A stretch of DNA of 21,839 nt, taken from positions 1 to 21,839 of the forward strand of contig JBKEAC010000121.1 in assembly GCA_047971925.1 (NCBI GenBank), given 5' to 3'. Shown in pieces: positions 13,271 to 21,708 of this stretch. The stretch's first letter is position 1. Each line of letters begins with the position of its first letter. Source of the DNA: JBKEDC01 sp047971925. GTDB taxonomy: Bacteria; Bacteroidota; Bacteroidia; Bacteroidales; Prolixibacteraceae. The notes under the pieces were generated by a model. That model did not search any database. It was given only the letters and a program-made list of their open reading frames with translations, and was not told the origin of the DNA. The translations under genes and the position numbers were made by a program.

Positions 13271-15013
13271 TTAAGCTAGACCAAGCTCTTTCATGATTCC
13301 GTCGATTTTCTCTTCAGCAGCAGCCTCGAGTTTGTCGAATTCACTTCGAGCTTTCATCGGGCTAGCAATCTCGAAGTAGAATTTAATTTTAGGTTCTGTT
13401 CCAGAAGGGCGAACTGAAATTTTAGTTCCATCTTCCGTGAAGAATTGCAACACATTTGATGTTTCTTTCTGATTAATTTTCGTTTCAACTCCCGAAATGA
13501 TATTCTTTTCAATGAGCGAACTATAGTCTTTTACTGTTTTCAAACGACTTCCACCAAGAGTAGTTGGAGGAGTAGTTCTGAAATTAACCATCATTTGTTT
13601 GATTTCATCAGCACCAGTTTTACCAGGACGAACAACATACTTCATCTTTTCTTTAGAATGACCATATTCTAAATAAATATCCTGAATCAGTTCATAAAGA
13701 GTTTTCCCTTGTTCTTTAGCCCAAGCAGCAATTTCAGCCATTAAAGCACAAGCTGAAACTGCATCTTTATCGCGCACGAAGTCTGAAGGCATAAAACCGA
13801 AGCTTTCTTCGCCACCGCCAATATATTTTTTCACACCTTCATTTTCACGAATGACTTCTGCGATATATTTAAATCCCGTGTAAACGTCGAAAAATTCGAT
13901 GTTATTTACACGTGCAATATCAGCAATCTTTTCGGTTGAAACGATGGTTTTCACAACAAACTCATTGCCTTTAAGTGCATTTTTTTCTTTCATACGAGTA
14001 ATGATATAATAAACAAACAACAAAGCCGTTTGATTACCATTCACAATCACATATTCTCCTTTATCATTTTTAACGACAACACCAATACGGTCAGAATCGG
14101 GGTCGGATGCCATCACCACATCAGCATTAACTTCGTAGGCTTTTTTAATTGCCATTTCCATTGCAGCGGGTTCTTCGGGGTTTGGAGAAACGACAGTAGG
14201 GAAATCGCCACTCACCACATCTTGTTCTGGAATGTTGATGACATTTTCAAAACCAAAAGCACGAAGAGCTGCAGGGACTAATTTTACACCTGTACCATGT
14301 ATCGGAGTGTAGATAATTTTTAAATCTTTGTGTTTAGCTACAATTTCAGGAGCAAGCGACACTTTTTTAACTTCGGCCAAGAACTTAGCATCAACATCGG
14401 CTCCGATAATTTCAATAAGATTTTTATTGCCTTTGAAGTTAATGTCGGCAGCAGTCACTTTAGCCACTTCATTAATAATATTGGTATCATGCGGACTCAC
14501 AACCTGAGAGCCATCATCCCAATAAGCTTTATAGCCGTTATACTCTTTCGGATTGTGTGATGCTGTTAGAATTATACCTGATTGGCATCCGAATTCACGA
14601 ATTACGAAAGATAATTCAGGTGTAGGGCGGAGGTCTTCAAAAAGATAGACTTTAATGCCATTGGCAGAGAAGATATCGGCACTAATTTCAGAAAACAAGC
14701 GACTGTTATTTCTACAATCATGCCCAATAGCGACTTTAATTTCGGGTAGGTGAGCAAAGTTTTTCTTTAAATAATTGCTCAATCCCTGAGTTGCTGCTCC
14801 AACCGTATAAATGTTCATGCGGTTACTTCCAGCACCCATAATTCCTCGTAATCCACCAGTACCAAACTCGAGGTCTTTGTAGAAAGAATCGATAAGCTCT
14901 GTTTTATTCTCTGCATTGAGCATTCGCTGCACTTCAGCACGAGTGTCTTTGTCATACATATCGCTCAGCCATTGTTGAGCCTTTTTGATTATTGGGTCTA
15001 AATTTTCAGCCAT
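13271..15013 (-). CDS. Phospho-sugar mutase (phosphoglucomutase/phosphomannomutase family)
   Basis: Interconverts a sugar 1-phosphate and 6-phosphate, probably glucose or mannose. The 580-residue length and the TGGLRG start (about residues 52-57) match the long phosphohexomutases. The catalytic phosphoserine is Ser152 in TASHNPKEYNGYKAYWDDG, DPDSDR (304-309) binds the metal, GGGEESFGF (399-407) is the sugar loop, and RPSGTEPKIKFYF near the C terminus binds phosphate. The frame is open to a TTG at 15022, but the ATG at 15013 (MAENLDP) is preferred. It is 26 nt after rmlD and probably cotranscribed, which would couple glucose-1-phosphate supply with nucleotide-sugar synthesis. Substrate preference cannot be fixed by eye. 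Confidence 0.93.
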   Translation of the reverse strand: MAENLDPIIKKAQQWLSDMYDKDTRAEVQRMLNAENKTELIDSFYKDLEFGTGGLRGIMGAGSNRMNIYTVGAATQGLSNYLKKNFAHLPEIKVAIGHDCRNNSRLFSEISADIFSANGIKVYLFEDLRPTPELSFVIREFGCQSGIILTASHNPKEYNGYKAYWDDGSQVVSPHDTNIINEVAKVTAADINFKGNKNLIEIIGADVDAKFLAEVKKVSLAPEIVAKHKDLKIIYTPIHGTGVKLVPAALRAFGFENVINIPEQDVVSGDFPTVVSPNPEEPAAMEMAIKKAYEVNADVVMASDPDSDRIGVVVKNDKGEYVIVNGNQTALLFVYYIITRMKEKNALKGNEFVVKTIVSTEKIADIARVNNIEFFDVYTGFKYIAEVIRENEGVKKYIGGGEESFGFMPSDFVRDKDAVSACALMAEIAAWAKEQGKTLYELIQDIYLEYGHSKEKMKYVVRPGKTGADEIKQMMVNFRTTPPTTLGGSRLKTVKDYSSLIEKNIISGVETKINQKETSNVLQFFTEDGTKISVRPSGTEPKIKFYFEIASPMKARSEFDKLEAAAEEKIDGIMKELGLA

Positions 15014-15039
15014 AATTATCAAGGTTTAAGTTTAAAAAT

Positions 15040-15900
15040 TTATTGTTTGAGTAAATTTATACAAGTCTTTAAGCTGTCGCGCCAATATGGAATGGTGATT
15101 CCAAAGGTGCTTTTAATTTTATTTTTATTGAGAATGCTGTAGGATGGCCTTTTGGCGGGAGTTGGATAATCGGCAGTTGTGATAGGGCTCACATCGCAGC
15201 TGATTCCACTAATTTCATGAATTTGCTTTGCAAAATCATACCAACTAGCAGCACCTTCATTTGAATAGTGATAAATTCCAGGAACCCAATTGTGTTCTGC
15301 TTGTTTAATGATTTTAAGGATTGCCGTTGCAAGGTCGCGTGCAAAGGTGGGAGTGCCAACTTGATCGGCAATTACGCGTAATTCATCTTTTTCCTCGCCC
15401 AATTTAATCATCGTTTTCACGAAGTTTTTACCATAGATGGAATATAGCCATGATGTGCGAATGATTACAGCCTGAGGCTCTTCTTTGATTAATGCAATTT
15501 CGCCGTTGAGTTTTGTTTTTCCATATACCGATTCTGGCGACACCAAATCATCTTCAACATATGGCACGTTCGACATGCCATCAAACACGTAGTCGGTAGA
15601 AATATGAATAGCTTTTGCTTGTATGAGCTTGGCTATTCTTCCAATGTTTTTAGGAATAGTTTCATTGATAAGCTTGGCTGTCTCGGTTTCGTTCTCCGCA
15701 ATGTCAACAGCAGTATATGCTGCACAATTGACAATAAAATTTGGTTTATTTTCTTCGCAATAAGCTAAAAAAGATTGATAATTGGTTGCATCAAGTTCTT
15801 GCACATCGGTAAAAAGAAAATCGAAACCAGATTCTTTATTCGAAAGATATTTTAGTTCAGAACCTAGTTGACCATTAGCTCCAATGATAAGTATTTTCAT
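15040..15900 (-). CDS. rfbD: dTDP-4-dehydrorhamnose reductase
   Basis: Reduces dTDP-4-keto-L-rhamnose to dTDP-L-rhamnose for surface polysaccharides. The 286-residue short-chain dehydrogenase-like protein has the nucleotide motif GANGQLGSEL at residues 7-16, VNCAAYTAVDIAE at 57-69, STDYVFDG at 101-108, and the catalytic YGKTK with Tyr126 and Lys130. RVIADQVGTPT is at 175-185 and a C-terminal RPSYSILNKNKI follows. It lies 91 nt after pssA and 26 nt before the mutase gene. The rest of the rhamnose pathway (rfbA, rfbB, rfbC) is not in the window. No clear TAnnTTTG promoter precedes it, so read-through from the upstream lipid operon is possible. Confidence 0.94.
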   Translation of the reverse strand: MKILIIGANGQLGSELKYLSNKESGFDFLFTDVQELDATNYQSFLAYCEENKPNFIVNCAAYTAVDIAENETETAKLINETIPKNIGRIAKLIQAKAIHISTDYVFDGMSNVPYVEDDLVSPESVYGKTKLNGEIALIKEEPQAVIIRTSWLYSIYGKNFVKTMIKLGEEKDELRVIADQVGTPTFARDLATAILKIIKQAEHNWVPGIYHYSNEGAASWYDFAKQIHEISGISCDVSPITTADYPTPAKRPSYSILNKNKIKSTFGITIPYWRDSLKTCINLLKQ

Positions 15901-15991
15901 TTGTTTGTAATTTGTTTTTAGTTATTTCTTTGCTAACGAGTACATCGCTGCTTTTTTTTGGGGAAATATCGAATGTGATTGTGAAATTGAG

Positions 15992-16735
15992 TTATTGATT
16001 TCTCGTAATTATCGATATGACAATATAGCTGATGATAATCAAGGGTAGTCCCACAAGTTTTAAGGTAAAGGCAAGAATCAAGCAGAGTGCAATAAATAAA
16101 AAGCGTGTTTGATTTTCAGCCCACGAAAAATTCTTAATTTTAAGGGAAAACATGGGGATTTCAGATACCATTAATCCAGAAAAGATAAATATTGATGCTA
16201 TTAGATTGACTTTGTTGATAATGATGAAGTGTGCAATGTCATTATTTCCCCAAGTGATAATGCAAGCTAGTGAGGCAAAGAATAACGCATTGGCAGGAAT
16301 TGGTAGTCCAAGGAAACCATTTTCTTGGCGCGTGTCGATGTTAAATTTAGCAAGGCGAAAAGCACCAGCGACAGGAATAAGCAAACACGATGCAAGAAGT
16401 AGATAATCAAGGGTTGTTGCGCCAATTTGAGTAAGGGGATATAAGTTTCCAAAGAGAGCAAGCTGCAACAAACTATAGACAATTGTGGCTGGAGCTAGTC
16501 CGAAAGAAACTAAATCGCAAAGCGAATCGAGTTGTTTTCCTAGTTCTGAATAGGAATGGAGCAATCTTGCCGACATGCCATCGAGGAAATCGAACACAGC
16601 AGCAAAAGCAATACAAATGGCTGCATAGCCAATATATCCTTGAACTCCTAGGAAAATAGCAATGCTTCCTGAAATCAAATTTAAGGAAGTGATGAAATTA
16701 GGAATCCACCACAGCGGATGTTTAGTTGTAGTCAT
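15992..16735 (-). CDS. pssA: CDP-diacylglycerol-serine O-phosphatidyltransferase
   Basis: Makes phosphatidylserine from CDP-diacylglycerol and serine in the inner membrane. The 247-residue protein is a CDP-alcohol phosphatidyltransferase: DGMSAR (52-57), then Gly66, Asp70 and Asp74, which gives the DGxxAR-x8-G-x3-D-x3-D active-site signature. About seven hydrophobic segments are present. The frame is open to 16753, which would overlap psd by 14 nt; the ATG at 16735 (MTTTKHPLW) starts 4 nt past the psd stop and fits the family better, so I use it. It follows psd and cdsA in the lipid operon. Confidence 0.93.
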   Translation of the reverse strand: MTTTKHPLWWIPNFITSLNLISGSIAIFLGVQGYIGYAAICIAFAAVFDFLDGMSARLLHSYSELGKQLDSLCDLVSFGLAPATIVYSLLQLALFGNLYPLTQIGATTLDYLLLASCLLIPVAGAFRLAKFNIDTRQENGFLGLPIPANALFFASLACIITWGNNDIAHFIIINKVNLIASIFIFSGLMVSEIPMFSLKIKNFSWAENQTRFLFIALCLILAFTLKLVGLPLIIISYIVISIITRNQ

Positions 16736-16739
16736 ATAA

Positions 16740-17390
16740 TTAAAGTTCTCCAATGATTGTTTGTGATCCAGTTACTTTATCGCCAAGTTTAACTTTTAGC
16801 TTGGTATTGATTGGCAAATATAAATCAACACGAGAGCCGAGGCGAATAAATCCTAACTCATCATCTTGTTTCACTTTGTCGCCTTCTTTTTTAAAGTTTA
16901 AAATTCGTCGAGCCATAGCTCCAGCAACTTGGTTTGCCACAATTTCGGTGCCATTTTCCATTTTGATTGCTGTTACATAGCGTTCGTTTTCTTCAGCTGA
17001 TTTATCTTTAAATGCGGCTAGGAATTTACCTTCAATGTGTTTTGAAAAAACAATTGTTCCTGGCACAGGAACCCAGTTGATGTGCACATTAAATGGCGAC
17101 ATGAATATAGATACCTTCAAGCACTGTTGCTTTAAGTGCATTGGTTCAAATGCTTCTTCAATGACACACACTTTGCCATCGGCAGGGCATAAAATCACTT
17201 GCTCATTAGGTGTTATTTTTCGTTGAGGATAGCGAAAAAACTGAAGAAATAAAGCCAATAAAACAAAGCCAGTAAGGCTTAAAAAAACACGTCCATAAAC
17301 ACATGGTGTGAAGTGTGCAGCTGCAATAAAAAGAATAAAAATAATTACTGCAACTAAAATAGTTCCGCGTCCTGCAGGGTGGAATTTCAT
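16740..17390 (-). CDS. psd: Phosphatidylserine decarboxylase proenzyme (short type)
   Basis: Decarboxylates phosphatidylserine to phosphatidylethanolamine. The 216-residue proenzyme has two hydrophobic N-terminal segments (about 10-30 and 34-52). CPADGKVCVIEE follows (68-79), then SPFNVHINWVPVPG (98-111), and RLGSRVDLYLP (183-193), where self-cleavage before Ser186 would make the pyruvoyl group. This is the short PSD type common in Bacteroidetes, rather than the longer E. coli form with an LGST site. It sits between cdsA (44 nt upstream) and pssA (4 nt downstream), so the order follows the pathway out of sequence: CDP-DAG synthase, decarboxylase, serine transferase. Confidence 0.94.
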   Translation of the reverse strand: MKFHPAGRGTILVAVIIFILFIAAAHFTPCVYGRVFLSLTGFVLLALFLQFFRYPQRKITPNEQVILCPADGKVCVIEEAFEPMHLKQQCLKVSIFMSPFNVHINWVPVPGTIVFSKHIEGKFLAAFKDKSAEENERYVTAIKMENGTEIVANQVAGAMARRILNFKKEGDKVKQDDELGFIRLGSRVDLYLPINTKLKVKLGDKVTGSQTIIGEL

Positions 17391-17434
17391 GATTTAAAAT
17401 TTGAATGTAATTTTATATTAAAATGAGATTGTGT

Positions 17435-18259
17435 CTATAAGTTTAATAATTCGAGTAGGCATATATATACAGGTGCTGCAAACAAAACAGAATCGAAGCG
17501 GTCGAGTAGTCCCCCGTGTCCAGGGAAAATAGAACCACTATCTTTAATTTCCATTTGTCGTTTGAAAAGCGATTCTGTTAAATCGCCAAGTGTTGATGTT
17601 ATAACCACTCCAAGGCTAATAATAATCCACTCAATGATTTTTGCTTCTAGGTAATTTGAAATTAAGATAGAAACTAAAATTGCAGAAATAGCTCCGCCAA
17701 TTGCCCCTTCCCATGATTTCTTGGGAGAAACTCGTTCAAACAATCGGTGCTTTCCAAAGCTCATGCCAAATAAATAGGCAAAAGAGTCGTAAGTCCAAAT
17801 GATAATCATCAGCACGATAAACAACTGAGGATTATAATACGAGTGAATTGCTCCCGCGTTGTGGAACACAATGAAGCTGCATAAACACATGGGAGCGACT
17901 ACATAGATAATAGCAAGCAGTCCGAGTGCTATGTTCTGCAACGGATTTTTTTTGTTGACCAATAGCTCATGTACAAAAATAACCAGTAGCAGTGGAAATG
18001 TTATAAAAAGATAGGTAGAATTAATCGTTCCTGCAGCCACAAAGAAGCTCACCAAGTAGAGGATGGTTGATATTCCTGATATGATCCAGCGATTGGGCAA
18101 AAAAATGGTACTCTTAGTCATGTTGAAAAATTCGTGCAGCATTCCTAGCATGATGGCTAGAAAAAGAATGCAGAACGTGTATTCATGCACAAATAAACCA
18201 GTGAGCATGATTGCCACAATCACGACAGCAGTGAGAGATCTTTGGATAAGATTATTCAT
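17435..18259 (-). CDS. cdsA: Phosphatidate cytidylyltransferase (CDP-diacylglycerol synthase)
   Basis: Activates phosphatidic acid with CTP to CDP-diacylglycerol, the entry point for bacterial phospholipids. The 274-residue polytopic membrane protein carries the complete CDS signature at 230-254: S..FKR....KD.G...PGHGG..DR, ending in the metal-binding Asp253-Arg254. SPKKSWEG (178-185) is the other typical cytosolic segment. Its first 8 nt overlap the end of the DUF2007 gene, and psd follows, so it belongs to one transcript with ftsH. Length is normal and nothing is missing. Confidence 0.95.
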   Translation of the reverse strand: MNNLIQRSLTAVVIVAIMLTGLFVHEYTFCILFLAIMLGMLHEFFNMTKSTIFLPNRWIISGISTILYLVSFFVAAGTINSTYLFITFPLLLVIFVHELLVNKKNPLQNIALGLLAIIYVVAPMCLCSFIVFHNAGAIHSYYNPQLFIVLMIIIWTYDSFAYLFGMSFGKHRLFERVSPKKSWEGAIGGAISAILVSILISNYLEAKIIEWIIISLGVVITSTLGDLTESLFKRQMEIKDSGSIFPGHGGLLDRFDSVLFAAPVYICLLELLNL

Positions 18260-18458
18260 TTTCTTGTTTTAATAGGAGAGTAGCCTCTTCGATGTTAGAA
18301 TTGTGTACATAAAGTTCCAGATTTCCAAAAAGCTGATATGGGCTGTCTTGTTTCTTTAATATAACGCAAACAATATCATTGTTAATGAGCATGCCTTTAA
18401 TAATCTCAGCCTCCAATTCATTAGTGGTGCTGTATATACAAACAAAATCTTTTTCCAT
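18252..18458 (-). CDS. DUF2007 family small protein
   Basis: A 68-residue soluble protein of the DUF2007 type (putative signal-transducing protein). It begins with a beta strand FVCIYSTTNELEAEIIKGMLINNDIVCVI. The pattern of strand, helix with ELEAEIIKGMLI, and second strand is the family's GlnB-like half-fold. A hydrophobic ELYVHNSNIEEATLLL helix follows. Function is not established. It starts 29 nt after ftsH and its end overlaps cdsA by 8 nt, so it is translated within the ftsH-cdsA transcript. A regulatory role for FtsH or CdsA would be speculation. Confidence 0.8.
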   Translation of the reverse strand: MEKDFVCIYSTTNELEAEIIKGMLINNDIVCVILKKQDSPYQLFGNLELYVHNSNIEEATLLLKQENE

Positions 18459-18487
18459 CAGAAGTGTATTAAATAATGATGAGGAGC

Positions 18488-20503
18488 TTAATCGTTTAGG
18501 ATTGTATTTGTTTCGTCGGGCTTCTCGTCGCTTCTATTAATATTTTTCTCTTCTGTTTCAGAAGTTTTCCAAGGGCGCTTTCCGAATATTTCTTCTAAAT
18601 CATCGCCGAAAATAACTTCTTTTTCAAGCAGTTTTTCTGCGAGTTTGCGGTGACCATCTTCATTTTTTCTCAGCACTTCAATGGCTCTAGCATATTGAAT
18701 GGTAATCATTTCTTTTGCTTCCGAATCAATGAGTTCTGCTGTTTTTTCGCTATATGGTTTTGTAAATGAATAGTCAGATTGCCCTGTAGAATCATAGAAG
18801 CTAAAATTACCAACTTTATCGCTCATTCCATAAATGCTAATCATGGCATAGGCTGTTTTGGTAACTTTTTCTAAGTCATTCTGAGCACCTGATGAAATGT
18901 TTCCAAATGCTATTTCTTCTGCAGCTCTACCACCAAGAGTTGAGCACATTTCATCGAGCAGTTGTTCTTTGGTTGTAATTGAGCGTTCTTCGGGAAGATA
19001 CCAAGCTGCACCTAATGCTTTTCCGCGAGGAACGATGGTTACTTTCACAAGCGGATGGGCATATTCTAACAACCAGCTGATTGTGGCATGTCCGGCTTCA
19101 TGGAAGGCAATGCGTTTTTTCTCTTCAGAAGAAATGATTTTATTTTTCTTTTCTAGTCCTCCAACAATGCGGTCAACAGCATCGAGGAAGTCTTGTTTCA
19201 TTACAGTTTCATGGTCTTTTCTCGCAGCGATGAGTGCTGCTTCGTTGCAAACATTGGCAATGTCGGCACCTGAAAATCCTGGAGTTTGTTTTGCAAGGAA
19301 TGACACTTTTACTTCGTTGTTTAACTTTAAGTTTCGTAAGTGTACATTGAAAATTTCTTCGCGTTCATTTAAGTCGGGTAGTTCAACATGAATTTGGCGG
19401 TCGAATCGTCCTGCTCTCATTAATGCATTGTCGAGTATTTCCGCACGGTTAGTTGCTGCCAAGATAATGATACCCGAATTCGTGTCGAAACCGTCCATTT
19501 CGGTTAGTAGCTGGTTTAGTGTGTTTTCACGCTCGTCGTTAGACCCCATGCTTGGTTTGTTTCCACGAGCTCTACCAATGGCATCAATTTCATCGATGAA
19601 GATGATGCAAGGAGATTTTTCTTTGGCTTGCTTGAAAAGGTCGCGCACACGCGATGCGCCAACGCCCACAAACATTTCTACAAAGTCGGAACCCGACATG
19701 GAGAAGAACGGTACATTTGCCTCGCCTGCAACAGCTTTTGCAAGAAGCGTTTTTCCTGTTCCTGGAGGACCAACAAGTAGGGCACCTTTTGGTATTTTTC
19801 CACCTAGTTTAGTATATTTTTCGGGATTTTTGAGGAACGATACAATTTCTTCAATTTCTTGTTTGGCTTCCGATAATCCGGCAACTTCTTTGAATGATAC
19901 ATTGACTTTCGAACCTTTGTCGAAAACTTTAGCTTGAGATTTTCCTACATTGAAAATTCCTCCTCCGCCAACACCGCCACCGCCTTTATTCATGCGTCGG
20001 AACATGTACATCCAAAAGGCGATGATGAGGATAAATGGGAGTAGCCATCCGAGGATGCTTCCGAAATAATCGACTTCGGTTTTGCTATCAACATAAATTC
20101 GTTCGGTTGTTGGAATGCCAGTTTCAGCTTGTATATCTTTGATTGTTGATTCAAAGCTATCTAAAGAACCTATTTCGAGAACGAAATGGGGGCCTTTTGC
20201 CGATGGGCTTGCAAAATTTTGCTTTAGTTTTTCATTGTGTTTTTGAAGTGCGTTTTCTTTTAGATAGATGCGTGCATTTTTTTCATTTATCACTTCAATT
20301 TTGCTCACATCGCCAGCTTGAACCATTTGGTAGAAGTCGCGAACGTTAGTTTTTACTGGGTTTCCGCCAAAGTCAAACATGCCTAGTCCTAAAATCAGAA
20401 CTAACATGACTCCATAAATCCAGTAGGGATTAAATCGAGGTATTCTGTTTGAAGAATTGTTGTTAGAACGCATGTTGTTTTCGTTGTTATCTAGATTGCT
20501 CAT
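18488..20503 (-). CDS. ftsH: ATP-dependent zinc metalloprotease FtsH
   Basis: A membrane-anchored AAA+ protease that degrades misfolded membrane proteins and short-lived regulators. The 671-residue protein has an N-terminal helix (about 27-44), an extracytoplasmic domain to about 146, a second helix (148-168) and a Gly-rich linker (174-182). The AAA module follows with Walker A GPPGTGKT at 245-252, Walker B IIFIDE at 300-305 and the second region of homology at 349-370 (RAGRFDRQ). The protease domain has the zinc motif HEAGH at 468-472. The start at 20503 overlaps rsfS by 17 nt; a second ATG at 20473 is the alternative. Its residence with lipid genes suggests joint control of membrane supply and quality. 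Confidence 0.97.
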   Translation of the reverse strand: MSNLDNNENNMRSNNNSSNRIPRFNPYWIYGVMLVLILGLGMFDFGGNPVKTNVRDFYQMVQAGDVSKIEVINEKNARIYLKENALQKHNEKLKQNFASPSAKGPHFVLEIGSLDSFESTIKDIQAETGIPTTERIYVDSKTEVDYFGSILGWLLPFILIIAFWMYMFRRMNKGGGGVGGGGIFNVGKSQAKVFDKGSKVNVSFKEVAGLSEAKQEIEEIVSFLKNPEKYTKLGGKIPKGALLVGPPGTGKTLLAKAVAGEANVPFFSMSGSDFVEMFVGVGASRVRDLFKQAKEKSPCIIFIDEIDAIGRARGNKPSMGSNDERENTLNQLLTEMDGFDTNSGIIILAATNRAEILDNALMRAGRFDRQIHVELPDLNEREEIFNVHLRNLKLNNEVKVSFLAKQTPGFSGADIANVCNEAALIAARKDHETVMKQDFLDAVDRIVGGLEKKNKIISSEEKKRIAFHEAGHATISWLLEYAHPLVKVTIVPRGKALGAAWYLPEERSITTKEQLLDEMCSTLGGRAAEEIAFGNISSGAQNDLEKVTKTAYAMISIYGMSDKVGNFSFYDSTGQSDYSFTKPYSEKTAELIDSEAKEMITIQYARAIEVLRKNEDGHRKLAEKLLEKEVIFGDDLEEIFGKRPWKTSETEEKNINRSDEKPDETNTILND

Positions 20504-20894
20504 TTGAGTTTGTTTTTTTTTCGTCGGTTGTTATCTTCTTAATTTTTGCATCGGCCCACAAGTGTTCTAGGTCGTAGAAGTAGCGGGTGTCGTGTTGGAA
20601 AATATGCACTACGGTATGTGTGAAAGCTAGTGCAATCCATAGTTTGTTGACATAGCCATCTTTTTTAAATAGTTTTTCTCCGGTTAGCTCAAAAACGGTG
20701 TCTTCAACTGAATCGGCAATTGCGCCGACTTGTGTTGTGGAATTGCCATGACAAATGATGAAGTAATCAAATTCAGAATGATTGATTGGTTGTAAATCAA
20801 TTTGAATGATATCAAGACCTTTTTTTCTTTCAATTCCTTCTACAATGGCTTTGAGCAGTGCAGGAGTGTTATGTGGGTTATTTTTTATACTCAT
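20487..20894 (-). CDS. rsfS: Ribosomal silencing factor RsfS
   Basis: Binds ribosomal protein uL14 and blocks joining of the 50S and 30S subunits in stationary phase. The 135-residue protein has the family core: DYFIICHGNSTTQVGAIADSVED (43-65), a W-ALA segment, then VVHIF (95-99) and the conserved YFYDLEHLWADA (105-116). The usual aspartate ahead of VVHIF (as in LLDYGDVVVH) is replaced here by an ALAFTHT stretch, a mild oddity. It leads the minus-strand operon with ftsH and has its own promoter at 20912-20943. The ATG is at 20894 and the C terminus overlaps the start of ftsH. Confidence 0.92.
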   Translation of the reverse strand: MSIKNNPHNTPALLKAIVEGIERKKGLDIIQIDLQPINHSEFDYFIICHGNSTTQVGAIADSVEDTVFELTGEKLFKKDGYVNKLWIALAFTHTVVHIFQHDTRYFYDLEHLWADAKIKKITTDEKKTNSNEQSR

Positions 20895-20911
20895 TGATAT
20901 AGTTTAATGCA

Positions 20912-20943
20912 CAAAGATAAATTATTTATATTACATAGCTAAA
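20912..20943 (-). promoter_or_regulatory. Promoter for the rsfS-ftsH-lipid operon
   Basis: On the minus strand: TTTA (20943-20940), 20 nt, then TATCTTTG (20919-20912), a TAnnTTTG match. The predicted start near 20905 gives a leader of about 11 nt before the rsfS ATG at 20894. Confidence 0.6.
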
Positions 20944-21461
20944 TAAAAATAGTTCTATGATGTAAATTTTAGATAAGTAAACATTTGAAGTGGAGGATAA
21001 GTTTCGTTAAATAAGTCGAATAATTGAAAACAATTATGTGATTTTAGTTTGTTGCTTTATTTTAATTTTCTGATTATCGGGTTTGTAACAGAAATGTGTT
21101 TGACTTTTGTTTGTATTTTTTCGATTGTGAGGGAAATGTTGTGTTCTCTAGTTGTTTTGTTTTTAAGGGCTGGTTTTTTAGAAGAAGAGAATTTGTTTTC
21201 AATGTTTTTTGCGTGGTGGTTCGTTTGTTTTTTGTTTGCCATGATGTGGGGCGTGTGTCTTAAGTATTAATGTTTTGTGGCTTCATGTTGAATTTTGTGG
21301 GTTGTGAATTGTCGAATTATGCTTGCATGGTTAATTTTGCAAGGCAATCCAACAATGACCAAATGGGCGTTCAGTTGAAAGACGCTTTGTGTGTGGATTC
21401 AATTAATTGATAAAAAGCTCCTGAACTCGTGTGCCAAGCTTCGATTAAATGATTAAAGACT
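20944..21461. other. Gene-free right flank, T/G-rich part
   Basis: No convincing gene here. Opposing open frames at about 21049-21270 (plus) and 21057-21242 (minus) are expected from the T-rich, stop-poor strand; neither resembles a known family and neither has a promoter. A perfect 12-bp palindrome, TCAATTAATTGA, lies at 21399-21410. Two repeat arrays follow at 21462 and 21709. Confidence 0.5.
21399..21410. other. 12-bp perfect palindrome
   Basis: TCAATTAATTGA is a perfect dyad in an AT-rich, gene-free stretch about 50 nt ahead of the phased 11-bp repeat. Palindromes of this length arise easily in AT-rich DNA, so its function as a protein site is unproven. Confidence 0.35.
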
Positions 21462-21505
21462 GTTGCAAGTGTGTTGCAAGTGTATTGCAAGCGTGTTTCA
21501 ATCGC
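21462..21505. repeat. 11-bp phased tandem repeat (iteron-like)
   Basis: Four consecutive 11-bp units: GTTGCAAGTGT at 21462-21472 and 21473-21483 (identical), ATTGCAAGCGT at 21484-21494, and a decayed GTTTCAATCGC at 21495-21505. The 11-bp period is close to one helical turn, so proteins could bind the same face of the DNA. No replication gene is nearby. Confidence 0.8.
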
Positions 21506-21565
21506 ATCCTTCTCTAAGTTAGGAACAACTAAAGAGTCAAATTATTCTACCCACTAACCCGTTGG

Positions 21566-21594
21566 CGGAATTAAATCAGCGCATTTTTAATCCG
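21566..21594. other. Imperfect inverted repeat
   Basis: CGGA plus TTAAA (21566-21569, 21571-21575) faces TTTAATCCG (21586-21594), a 9-bp stem with a single-base bulge around a 10-nt loop. It lies between the 11-bp repeat and the 42-bp array. A second short dyad, AACGA (21616-21620) with TCGTT (21628-21632), follows. Confidence 0.4.
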
Positions 21595-21708
21595 ATAACT
21601 TATGATTAGGCTTATAACGAACAAATATCGTTGCTAAAACACTTCTTATTACATTATAAATTCAAACTTAACTTACCTCATGCGGAAAAATATCGACAAT
21701 TAAGTTTG

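Noticed and set aside
21049..21270. Two opposing small frames (hydrophobic on plus, basic on minus)
   Set aside because: Both follow from a T-rich strand that lacks stops; neither has a promoter or a family match, although the minus frame (MANKKQT...) is basic and could be rechecked with homologues.
21510..21565. Integron attC-like site (GTTAGGA ... CACTAAC)
   Set aside because: The core bases do not match the RYYYAAC/GTTRRRY pair properly and there is no integrase gene.
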